Shown here: positions 1-6,010 of the stretch, piece by piece
Layout of the letters: the number at the start of each line of letters is the position of its first letter
Numbering within the stretch: position 1 is the first letter of the stretch
Source: an uncultured bacterium
GTDB lineage: Bacteria; Actinomycetota; Actinomycetes; S36-B12
DNA length: 8,005 nt
Direction of reading: 5' to 3'
Assembly: GCA_903954205.1 (NCBI GenBank)
Contig: CAJBMR010000036.1
Span: 1-8,005 of the forward strand
Notes under the pieces: generated by a model
Seen by the model: only the letters and a program-made list of their open reading frames with translations
Database searches by the model: none
What the model was told of the DNA's origin: nothing
Program-made: the position numbers and the translations under genes

Positions 1-1090
1 CGCTCGCGGTGAACGGGGGGCGGCGTACTCCCTCGACGAGCGACTCGAGTAGTGCGGCGTAGCGGGGGGAGTCGACGACGGCCCGAACATCATCGCCGGC
101 TTCGGCCATGCGCTGGCCGAGCCGCGTGTCGATGACGTCTCGGGCCCTGGCCGCGTCACATTCTTCGAGTGCGTTCGCATGCGTGTCGAGACGATCGAGG
201 AGCACCTCGGTGTCGCGTGCAGCGCCGAGGCCTGAGGCCATCCACCCGAGTTCGGTCCGCAGGTGCTGTGCCCATGAATCCTCGAGCAGGGGCCCGAACA
301 CCTTGAGTCCGCTGCGCAGACGCCGCGCACTCACGCGCATCTGGTGCACGGCGTCCGGCAGATCGCGTCGCAGGAGGAGGTCGGCGAGCAGGAGGCGACG
401 CACGTGCAGGGCAAGGTAGGTGGACACGACATCGCTGGCGGGAGCGGTCGCCTCCGGCCAGGGGAGCTGCGCGACGTCCGCGGGTACGGCGGCCCGCGGC
501 CCCAGCGCGGCACCCGCCTTGCTCATGGTGCCCGGGACTGCTCCTGCGGCGAGGAGCGCGTCAGAGACATGGCGCAGCAGATCGGAATCGGCGGGGTCGG
601 AGAGTGCCTCGGCTTCGATCTCGCGGAAGCGCGTGGCCACGCGGTCACCCTCCATGACCGAGACGCTGTCGTCGACGATCTCGATGGCCGCGGCCCCCGC
701 GCGGTCGAAGAGCACTCGAGGGGTCCGCTCGGTCTGGAGCGCGGCGACCGGCACGAGGGGCGCGGTACGGGCGAATGCCGTGACCAGGCGGGCGAGGGCG
801 GCCGGCATGGCATCCGAAAGGGGCTCCCGCATTTCGTCGCGCACCCCCTCGCCAGCACCCTGCACGGGCAACTTGAGGTGCCAGCCCTCATCCGGGCCGC
901 CCGCACGGCGGCGCAGGGTGATGCCCCAGCGGAAGAGCCGCAGGTCCGAGGTGTCGTAGTAGACGTTGGACATCGTGAAGGTCGGTCTCGTCTCGACGCG
1001 GGAGACTCCGGGCACCGCCGTGAAGTCAGGGAGCGTGAAGGCACCGTTGACGCGGAACTTCAGCTCGACTTCGCGATGGGCGGTTGTCAT
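1..1090 (-). CDS. CYTH-CHAD domain protein, C-terminus beyond window
   Basis: Probable polyphosphate-associated protein with a CYTH (triphosphate tunnel metalloenzyme) domain followed by a CHAD helical domain. ATG at 1090; the frame is open for 363 codons to the left edge, so the C-terminus is missing. The tunnel signature ExExK is seen as EVELK at residues 7-11, followed by YYDTSDLRL (44-52), GITLRRR (56-62), WHLKLP (70-75) and the acidic strand EIEAE (157-161). CHAD begins near residue 220 and shows the conserved basic helix HQMRVSARRLR (249-259), whose His/Arg residues are the family's polyphosphate-contacting type. A GAGGG Shine-Dalgarno lies 7 nt before the ATG. The gene starts 22 bp after the ppk stop on the same strand; CHAD proteins are often encoded beside polyphosphate genes, so a role in binding or processing polyphosphate is inferred. 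Whether the CYTH part is an active triphosphatase cannot be told from sequence. Family assignment is firm, exact activity is not. Confidence 0.9.
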   Translation of the reverse strand, partial: MTTAHREVELKFRVNGAFTLPDFTAVPGVSRVETRPTFTMSNVYYDTSDLRLFRWGITLRRRAGGPDEGWHLKLPVQGAGEGVRDEMREPLSDAMPAALARLVTAFARTAPLVPVAALQTERTPRVLFDRAGAAAIEIVDDSVSVMEGDRVATRFREIEAEALSDPADSDLLRHVSDALLAAGAVPGTMSKAGAALGPRAAVPADVAQLPWPEATAPASDVVSTYLALHVRRLLLADLLLRRDLPDAVHQMRVSARRLRSGLKVFGPLLEDSWAQHLRTELGWMASGLGAARDTEVLLDRLDTHANALEECDAARARDVIDTRLGQRMAEAGDDVRAVVDSPRYAALLESLVEGVRRPPFTAS

Positions 1091-1112
1091 GACCCTGCCC
1101 TCGGGGCGGTAC

Positions 1113-3266
1113 TCACACCAGGCGACCGCGGGTGCGGTGCACCTCGATAAGCGTCTCCTGCAGATCGCGCAGCGGTCCGCCGTCCGGGTTGACCGTGCGG
1201 CGCATCCACGTGCCGTCCGGGCGCAGATCCCACGCCGCTGTGCCGGGATCGAAGGCGAGGATGAATAGGGCATTGACCTCCGCGATGTCCTCGGGAGCCT
1301 TCAGGCTCACCAGGGCCTCGACACGGCGGTCGAGATTGCGGTGCATCAGGTCAGCGGAACCGATCCACACCTCGGTGTTGCCGTCATTGCAGAACTCGTA
1401 CACGCGAGAGTGCTCCAGGAAGCGGCCGAGGATGCTGATGACCTGGACGTTGTCGCTGAGGCCGGGCACTCCCGGTCGGAGGGCGCAGATGCCCCGCACC
1501 CAGATCTTGATGGGCACGCCCGCCTGCGAGGCGCGGTAAAGGGCGTCGATGATGCGCTCGTCGACGACCGCGTTGCACTTGAAGCGGATTCCGGAGGGCA
1601 GTCCCGCTCGCGCGTGCTCGATCTCGCGATCGATGCGCTCGATGAGGCCGTTGCGGATGGAGTGTGGGGCGACGAGCAGCCGGTGGTAGTCGGTGTTCAT
1701 CGAGTAGCCCGAGAGCACGTTGAAGAGGTCTGACACGTCCTCGCCGACCTGCTCGTCGCAGGTGAAGAGGCCGAAGTCCTCGTAGAGGCGCGCGGTCTTG
1801 GGGTGGTAGTTGCCCGTCCCCAGGTGGCAGTAGCGACGCAGGCGATCGCCGTCGTCGCGCACCACCATGGAGAGCTTGCAGTGAGTCTTGAGACCGACGA
1901 GGCCGTAGACGACGTGCACGCCGGCTTCCTCGAGCTTCTTGCCCCAGTCGATGTTGTTCTGCTCGTCGAATCGTGCCTTGATCTCGACGAGTGCGAGCAC
2001 CTGCTTGCCGTTGCGCGCTGCTTCGATCAGGGCTTGGACGATGGGCGAGTCACCGCTCGTGCGGTAGAGGGTCTGCTTGATGGCGAGCACGTGCGGGTCG
2101 ACGGCCGCCTGCTCGAGGAAGAGCTGCACGCTCGTGGAGAACGAGTCGTAGGGATGGTGGACGAGGACGTCCTTCTCGCGCACCTCGGCGAAGATGTCGG
2201 GAGCGGACGCCGACTCGACCTCTGCGAGAGCGCGGCTCGTGCGTGGCACAAAGCTCGGCTGCTTGAGATCGTCTCGATCCACGGCGTAGAGGGACCACAG
2301 CCCGGTGAGGTCGAGCGGCCCGGGTAGGCGGAAGACCTCCGGCTCGCTCACATCGAGCTCATCCATGAGCAACTCGAGCACGTGCGGGTCGATCGAACTC
2401 TCGACCTCGAGGCGGACGGCAGGCCCGAAGCGGCGTCGCGAGAGCTCGCGCTCGAGTGCCTTGAGGAGATTCTCGGCGTCGTCCTCCTCCACCTCGACGT
2501 CTTCGTTGCGCGTCACGCGGAAGGTGTGGTGCTGGAGGATGTCCATGCCCGGGAAGAGCTCGTCGAGGTGTGCAGCGATGACCGCTTCGAGCTGGACGAA
2601 GCGCTGGGCCCCGACAGGGACGAAACGCGGCAGCGAAGGCGGGACCTTGACGCGCGCGAAGAGCTCGGTGCCGGTCACGGGGTTGCGCACGACCACGGCG
2701 AGATTGAGCGACAGTCCGCTGATGTAGGGGAAGGGATGGCTCGGGTCAACCGCAAGTGGGGTGAGCACGGGGAAGACTCGCTGGTCGAAGAACGCATCGA
2801 GCTCGGTGCGCTCATCCGCCGTGAGGGCCTCCCAGTCGAGGATCTGCACGCCGTGCGCCGCGAGAGCCGGCCGCACCTGATCGCGGAAGATCGTGGCCTG
2901 CTGTAGTTGGAGCAGATGTGCACGGCTCCAGATGGCTTCGAGCACCTCGCGAGGCGTCAGTCCGCTGGCCGCGCGCACGGCGATCCCGGTGGCGATTCGG
3001 CGCTTAAGGCCGGCCACACGCACCATGAAGAACTCGTCGAGGTTGCTCGCGAAGATCGCGATGAACTTCGCGCGATCGAGCACGGGCAGGTCGGGATCCT
3101 CCGAGAGTTGGAGGACGCGATCGTTGAAAGCCAGCCAGGAGAGCTCCCGATCGAGGAAGCGGTCGGGTGGGAGCGGGCCCGCCTCTGCCTCGACTGCCGC
3201 CACGGCGGCCTCGTCCAACTCGACCTCGGCCTGAGGCACGTGGGCCTGAGGGGCGTCGGTGGACAT
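1113..3266 (-). CDS. ppk: Polyphosphate kinase (PPK1)
   Basis: Reversibly transfers the gamma phosphate of ATP to a growing inorganic polyphosphate chain. The 717-residue product has the usual PPK1 length and domain order: an N domain with RELSWLAFNDRVL (40-52) and NLDEFFMVRVAG (75-86), a head domain, then two phospholipase-D-like catalytic domains. Catalytic landmarks are visible: KARFDEQNNI (430-439), HCKL (462-465), HLGTGNYHPKTARLYEDFGL (481-500) with H481 in the place of the autophosphorylated histidine (E. coli H435), RGICALRPGVPG (591-602), and H619 in FLEHSRVY, matching the second essential histidine. The first ~35 residues are an acidic, Ala-rich extension before the conserved core. 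ATG at 3266 is supported by GGGAG 9 nt upstream. It lies between mshD (71 bp upstream) and CYTH-CHAD (22 bp downstream), probably cotranscribed with the latter. Ends in TGA. No missing key residue seen. Confidence 0.97.
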   Translation of the reverse strand: MSTDAPQAHVPQAEVELDEAAVAAVEAEAGPLPPDRFLDRELSWLAFNDRVLQLSEDPDLPVLDRAKFIAIFASNLDEFFMVRVAGLKRRIATGIAVRAASGLTPREVLEAIWSRAHLLQLQQATIFRDQVRPALAAHGVQILDWEALTADERTELDAFFDQRVFPVLTPLAVDPSHPFPYISGLSLNLAVVVRNPVTGTELFARVKVPPSLPRFVPVGAQRFVQLEAVIAAHLDELFPGMDILQHHTFRVTRNEDVEVEEDDAENLLKALERELSRRRFGPAVRLEVESSIDPHVLELLMDELDVSEPEVFRLPGPLDLTGLWSLYAVDRDDLKQPSFVPRTSRALAEVESASAPDIFAEVREKDVLVHHPYDSFSTSVQLFLEQAAVDPHVLAIKQTLYRTSGDSPIVQALIEAARNGKQVLALVEIKARFDEQNNIDWGKKLEEAGVHVVYGLVGLKTHCKLSMVVRDDGDRLRRYCHLGTGNYHPKTARLYEDFGLFTCDEQVGEDVSDLFNVLSGYSMNTDYHRLLVAPHSIRNGLIERIDREIEHARAGLPSGIRFKCNAVVDERIIDALYRASQAGVPIKIWVRGICALRPGVPGLSDNVQVISILGRFLEHSRVYEFCNDGNTEVWIGSADLMHRNLDRRVEALVSLKAPEDIAEVNALFILAFDPGTAAWDLRPDGTWMRRTVNPDGGPLRDLQETLIEVHRTRGRLV

Positions 3267-3311
3267 CCCCCCATGCTCCCACAGGCGGATGAGCCCCGTG
3301 TGGCCTGCGGA

Positions 3312-3327
3312 TGACGCCTCAGGGTCA
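3312..3327. repeat. Imperfect palindrome in the mshD-ppk gap
   Basis: The 16-mer TGACGCCTCAGGGTCA has TGAC/GTCA outer arms and CCT/AGG inner arms with one bulged base. It sits 11 bp past the mshD stop and 45 bp before the ppk start. It is too short and lacks the U-tract of an intrinsic terminator, so it may be a weak operator or simply chance. The rest of the 71-bp gap holds the ppk Shine-Dalgarno and no promoter I can support. Confidence 0.25.
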
Positions 3328-3337
3328 GGGGAGCGAA

Positions 3338-4321
3338 TCAGGCGCGGCGGTAGAGGACGTCGGTGTCCCAGTGGGTGAAGCCGAGGCTGGAGTAGAGAGC
3401 GATGGCGGGGGTGTTGGCGGCGTCGACGTAGAGCATCGCCTGGGTCAGTCCGCGCGCAGCGAGGAGGCGAAGCCCAGCCACGAGCAGTGAGCGCCCGAGG
3501 CCCGTGCCCTGATGCAGCGGATCGACGCCGATCACGTAGACCTCGCCGAGGGCCTCATGCCCATGGCCGTGAGAGTGGTCTACCCCCTCGGCATGCAATT
3601 GCTCATGGCCGGTGTCGTCATGATGGGAGTGTCCGCCGTGGACCTTGGTCCAGTGGAAGCCCGCGATGGCTCCCTGGTCGTCGGTCGCGACGAGGAACCC
3701 AGAGGGGTCGAACCACGACTCCGCCATACGCCGGTGCAGGTCGTCGAGGGTCCACCCGCCCTGATCGGGGAGCTCCGCGAAGGCTGCGCGGTTGATCGCG
3801 AGCCACGCCTCGTCGTCGATGCCCGGCAGGAAGGTGCGTAGGTGCACTCCCTCGGGTAGCGGGATGTCAGGCAGTGGCGACAGGAGCGACCGGCGCATTT
3901 GCCAGAGCACGCGCGCCTGCGTGAAGCCGAGGCTCTCCGTCAGGCCGCGGGCGGCCTCGCTCTCGCCGTGTGCCCACAGCCGCAGGCCCCGGCCGGGAGC
4001 GTCGCGTCCGCTGATCTCGATGAGTTCGGTAGCGAGTGCGTGGCCGAGTCCGCGGTGCCGCACCGACGGGGCCACCACCATCTCCGCACTCGGCCCTTCG
4101 ACGAGGTCCGTCACGTCGAGATGTGCGTAGCCCACCAGTCGGCCGTCCTCGGCCCGCGCGAGGAGATGGCGCACGTGGGTATCGCCACCGTGGCGCAGGT
4201 GGAGCATGACGTGCTCGGAGAGTGGCGTGAGCCCGTCGTGGCGTGCCGCTTCGTCAACGAGGTCGAATACCTCGAGGACCTCGGCCCGCTCGAGGCGGCT
4301 GCGGACCTCGATCGGGATCAT
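3338..4321 (-). CDS. mshD: Mycothiol synthase (MshD acetyltransferase)
   Basis: Catalyses the last step of mycothiol synthesis: acetyl transfer from acetyl-CoA to the cysteinyl amine of Cys-GlcN-Ins, in the cytoplasm. The 327-residue protein contains two GNAT domains as in all MshD. The first has an acetyl-CoA loop VVAPSVRHRGLGHALA (82-97). The second, catalytic half carries the MshD signatures LRTFLPGIDDEAWL (161-174), ESWFDPSGFL (201-210), GFHWTKVH (221-228), GEVYVIGVDPLHQGTGLGRS (259-278), MLYVDAANTPAIALYSSLGF (296-315) and a YRR near the C-terminus. Between TKVH and GEVY lies an unusually long His-rich insertion (228-255, ten His), where I recall family members having a short loop. The ATG overlaps the glnR TGA as ATGA, with no strong Shine-Dalgarno, which implies translational coupling. 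The glnR-mshD pairing is also, from memory, that of Mycobacterium tuberculosis (Rv0818-Rv0819). Ends in TGA. Confidence 0.96.
   Translation of the reverse strand: MIPIEVRSRLERAEVLEVFDLVDEAARHDGLTPLSEHVMLHLRHGGDTHVRHLLARAEDGRLVGYAHLDVTDLVEGPSAEMVVAPSVRHRGLGHALATELIEISGRDAPGRGLRLWAHGESEAARGLTESLGFTQARVLWQMRRSLLSPLPDIPLPEGVHLRTFLPGIDDEAWLAINRAAFAELPDQGGWTLDDLHRRMAESWFDPSGFLVATDDQGAIAGFHWTKVHGGHSHHDDTGHEQLHAEGVDHSHGHGHEALGEVYVIGVDPLHQGTGLGRSLLVAGLRLLAARGLTQAMLYVDAANTPAIALYSSLGFTHWDTDVLYRRA
3557..3640 (-). other. Segment coding a His-rich insertion in MshD
   Basis: Encodes residues 228-255 of MshD, with histidines at 228, 231, 233, 234, 239, 243, 249, 251, 253 and 255, mixed with Asp, Glu and Gly. 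The end reads HSHGHGHE. The stretch falls between the conserved TKVH strand and the GEVYVIGVD strand of the catalytic GNAT domain, so it should be a surface loop. The pattern resembles metal-binding His-rich loops of other protein families; metal binding here is inference. Confidence 0.8.
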
Positions 4322-5052
4322 CTGCCAGCCCGGGTCTCGATCTCGGCGTCGTCGTCTGTGAGCGTGGAGACGGTGGCGTCGTCAGGGCGGGCCGGGACGA
4401 AGCGGTAGCCCACGTTGCGGACGGTGCCGATGAGCGCCTCGTGCTCCGGCCCAAGCTTGGCGCGCAGGCGACGCACATGGACGTCGACGGTGCGTGTGCC
4501 GCCGAAGTAGTCGTATCCCCAGACCTCTTGAAGCAGCTGGGCGCGGCTGAAGACCCGGCCGGGGTGCTGGGCGAGGTAGCGCAGCAGCTCGAACTCCTTG
4601 AAGGTGAGGTCGAGCGTGCGCGTGCGCACGCGCACGATGTAGCCGGCCTCATCGATCGAGAGATCCCCGCTGCGGATCTCACCGGGCCCCTCCTCCGGCT
4701 GGGAGTCAAGGCGCGCGACAGAGAGGCGCAGACGTGCCTCGAGCTCGGCGGGCCCGCAGGTGTCGACGACGAACTCGTCGATGCCCCAGTCGCGTTGGAG
4801 CGCGGTGAGCCCACCCTCGGTGACGATCACGATGAGGGGGTGCTCGATGCCGGTCTGGCGGATCAGTCGCGTCAGGCTGCGCACATGCGGCAGGTCGCGT
4901 CGTCCATCGACCAGGACCGCATCGCACGGCGGCGCATCGAGGAGTGCCGTGGCCTGCGCCGGCAGGATGCGCACGGCGTGGGGGAGCAGGCTAAGCGCCG
5001 GCAGGACCTCCACGGAGGGCTCCACCGCCTGGGTGAGCAGCAGCAGGCGCAC
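4318..5052 (-). CDS. glnR: GlnR-type orphan response regulator (OmpR/PhoB winged helix)
   Basis: Transcription factor that, in characterised actinomycetes, controls nitrogen assimilation genes such as glnA, amtB and nir. The 244-residue product has a receiver-like domain (1-~115) starting VRLLLLTQAVEPS, with DAVLVDGRRDLP at 44-55; D49 matches the unphosphorylated Asp (D50) of Streptomyces GlnR. The linker is followed by a winged helix (~146-220): LDLTFKEFELLRYLAQHPGR, then VWGYDYFGGTRTVDVHVRRL (recognition helix) and IGTVRNVGYRF. No histidine kinase gene is adjacent, fitting an orphan regulator. I chose GTG at 5052 because GlnR homologues begin at this RLLLLT strand. An in-frame ATG at 5106 would add 18 residues, lacks family similarity and would overlap the divergent hydrolase. 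There is no Shine-Dalgarno before the GTG, but a TATCCT box lies 6 nt upstream, suggesting a leaderless mRNA. Overlaps mshD by ATGA. Ends in TGA. Confidence 0.93.
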   Translation of the reverse strand: MRLLLLTQAVEPSVEVLPALSLLPHAVRILPAQATALLDAPPCDAVLVDGRRDLPHVRSLTRLIRQTGIEHPLIVIVTEGGLTALQRDWGIDEFVVDTCGPAELEARLRLSVARLDSQPEEGPGEIRSGDLSIDEAGYIVRVRTRTLDLTFKEFELLRYLAQHPGRVFSRAQLLQEVWGYDYFGGTRTVDVHVRRLRAKLGPEHEALIGTVRNVGYRFVPARPDDATVSTLTDDDAEIETRAGR

Positions 5053-5055
5053 TAC

Positions 5056-5061
5056 GGGAGG
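5056..5061 (+). promoter_or_regulatory. Shine-Dalgarno deciding the hydrolase start
   Basis: GGGAGG lies 10 nt before GTG 5072. It is the only strong ribosome binding site near the start of this frame. It selects GTG 5072 over GTG 5111, which has no Shine-Dalgarno, and over codons upstream that lie antisense inside glnR. Confidence 0.75.
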
Positions 5062-5064
5062 ATA
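5059..5064 (-). promoter_or_regulatory. Candidate -10 box for leaderless glnR
   Basis: On the minus strand TATCCT (fits TANNNT) ends 6 nt before the glnR GTG, which would place transcription start at the start codon itself. Leaderless genes with this geometry are common in actinobacteria. No good -35 hexamer is visible 17 nt upstream, and the assignment is inferred mainly from spacing and the lack of a Shine-Dalgarno (the local minus-strand sequence is CCTCCC). Confidence 0.4.
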
Positions 5065-5071
5065 TCGACCC

Positions 5072-5899
5072 GTGACCCAGGTACCCGGCGTCGGGCGGCA
5101 CCGCATTGCCGTGCCACCTCAGGCCGAACCCCTCTCGCTCGTGAGCCAGGACGGCATTGCGCTCGCGGCCATGCACCTCCCGAATCCGTCGAGCTCCACG
5201 GCGATCGTCGTCGCCCATGGCTTCGGAGGAGCGCACGACCAGGAGCGAGTGGAGCGGATCGCCCAACTCCTCAACGAGCAGTCCAGCGTCGTCGCGGTGA
5301 CGCAGCGCGGTCATGGCGACTCGGGCGGGATGACCACCCTGGGCCATCGCGAGCCGATGGACGTCGAGGCTGCGGTGGCGTGGGCGCGTGAGGCGGGATA
5401 CGACCGCGCCGTGACGGTCGGCTTCTCGATGGGTGCGGCGGTGGTGCTGCGCCACGCTGCGCTGCTCGGTCCTGGGTCGAGCGATGCGGTCGTCGCGGTG
5501 AGCGGACCGGCGTACTGGTTCTATCGCGGCACTACGCCGATGCGCTGGCTCCACCGCGGCATCTCCACGCCGGCGGGCCGCGCGTACATCCGCACGGCAC
5601 TGGGCACGCGCGTCGATCCTGAGCCCTGGCCCGATCCGCCGCCGATGCCGCCCACCGAGGCTGCCGCCCGCGTGCGCGAGCACGGGATCGATCTACTCAT
5701 CGTCCATGGGGATGCCGATGGATTCTTCCCCCTGGATCACCCCCGCGCGCTCCACGAGGCGGGGTCGGGCTCCGAACTGTGGATCGAGCCGGGTTTTGGG
5801 CATGCCGAGGGGGCCATCGAGGAGGAGCTCGTACGGCGCATCGGCACGTGGGCCATGCAAGGGGCCGGGCGCGGCGCCTCTCCCGAACTGTCGGGCTAG
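5072..5899 (+). CDS. Alpha/beta hydrolase, substrate unknown
   Basis: Cytosolic-looking serine hydrolase of 275 residues (no signal peptide or membrane segment). The fold signatures appear in order: oxyanion strand-loop VVAHGFGGAHD (46-56), QRGHGDSGG (78-86), nucleophile elbow GFSMGAA (117-123, S119), acid loop VHGDADGFFP (211-220, D216 or D214), and the catalytic His in GFGHAEG (241-247, H244). Residues ~148-205 form a short Trp/Pro-rich cap that should define the substrate pocket. The arrangement resembles esterase/acylglycerol-lipase-like enzymes, but the substrate cannot be deduced. GTG 5072 was chosen for its GGGAGG at 10 nt. The gene is divergent from glnR with only 19 bp between start codons, so its promoter must lie inside glnR coding sequence or be shared. 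It ends in TAG, 9 nt before the next small gene and in the same frame. Confidence 0.9.
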   Translation: MTQVPGVGRHRIAVPPQAEPLSLVSQDGIALAAMHLPNPSSSTAIVVAHGFGGAHDQERVERIAQLLNEQSSVVAVTQRGHGDSGGMTTLGHREPMDVEAAVAWAREAGYDRAVTVGFSMGAAVVLRHAALLGPGSSDAVVAVSGPAYWFYRGTTPMRWLHRGISTPAGRAYIRTALGTRVDPEPWPDPPPMPPTEAAARVREHGIDLLIVHGDADGFFPLDHPRALHEAGSGSELWIEPGFGHAEGAIEEELVRRIGTWAMQGAGRGASPELSG

Positions 5900-5901
5900 G
5901 C
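5876..5901 (+). repeat. Hairpin at the hydrolase 3' end
   Basis: Inner stem CCCGA/TCGGG with loop ACTG, outer stem GCCT/AGGC, separated by a 2x2 internal mismatch (9 pairs in total). It covers the last hydrolase codons and the TAG stop. There is no T-tract, so a classical intrinsic terminator is unlikely; it could attenuate transcription, act as an operator, or stabilise the upstream mRNA end. Its 3' arm contains most of the candidate -10 box TAGGCT. Confidence 0.35.
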
Positions 5902-5902
5902 T
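5897..5902 (+). promoter_or_regulatory. Candidate -10 box TAGGCT before the small membrane protein
   Basis: TAGGCT matches the actinobacterial -10 pattern TANNNT and ends 6 nt before ATG 5909, the same leaderless geometry as seen at glnR. It includes the hydrolase stop codon. No recognisable -35 is visible. An alternative reading is that AGG within it acts as a weak Shine-Dalgarno 8 nt from the ATG. Confidence 0.35.
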
Positions 5903-5908
5903 GACGTC

Positions 5909-6010
5909 ATGCTCGAGATCGTCTACACGGGACTCCTTGTCCTCGCGATCCTGTTCATCACGTGGTTCTCGGGCTACGTCGTCTACAAGCTCTTCAAGGG
6001 TCAGGGCTAG
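5909..6010 (+). CDS. Small single-pass membrane protein, 33 residues
   Basis: Not a family I recognise. The product is only 33 residues: a short N-terminus with one Glu, a hydrophobic helix about residues 6-26 (TGLLVLAILFITWFSGYVVY), and a basic tail with Lys at 27 and 30. By the positive-inside rule the tail should face the cytoplasm. Support for a real gene: it fills the 111-bp space between hydrolase and nitrobindin almost exactly, starts with ATG 9 nt after the hydrolase stop, and its TAG is directly followed by the GTG of the next gene. Codon choice is high-GC and typical of the window (TTC, CTC, GTC, ATC). It ends in TAG and shares the frame of both neighbours. It may be a small subunit, a membrane anchor partner or a regulatory peptide; function unknown. 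Confidence 0.65.
   Translation: MLEIVYTGLLVLAILFITWFSGYVVYKLFKGQG

Noticed and set aside
344..1150. A 268-codon plus-strand open frame over the CYTH-CHAD gene
   Set aside because: It is antisense to clear CYTH and CHAD motifs, and has Gly/Arg/His-rich shadow composition.
4760..5071. Upstream extension of the hydrolase frame to an ATG at 4760
   Set aside because: The extension has Ser/Arg-rich shadow composition, lies antisense to glnR, and adds no fold element; GTG 5072 has a strong GGGAGG ribosome site.
5056..5085. A possible GlnR box near the glnR/hydrolase divergence (GTCAC half-site on the minus strand)
   Set aside because: The second half-site six bases on (ATATC) fits the GnAAC-type consensus poorly, so autoregulation is not supported.
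5077..5088. Near-palindrome CCAGGTACCCGG just inside the hydrolase
   Set aside because: It is only 12 bp with a six-base perfect core and lies within coding sequence; such short palindromes are expected by chance in GC-rich DNA.
5053..5106. ATG at 5106 as glnR start (18 extra residues)
   Set aside because: The added residues (Arg/Pro-rich) do not look like GlnR, whose receiver domain starts with the RLLLLT strand, and it would overlap the hydrolase start.
4243..5391. A 382-codon plus-strand open frame antisense to glnR and running into the hydrolase
   Set aside because: It is the shadow of glnR (conserved GlnR residues on the other strand) and overlaps the hydrolase in a wrong frame; no domain signature.
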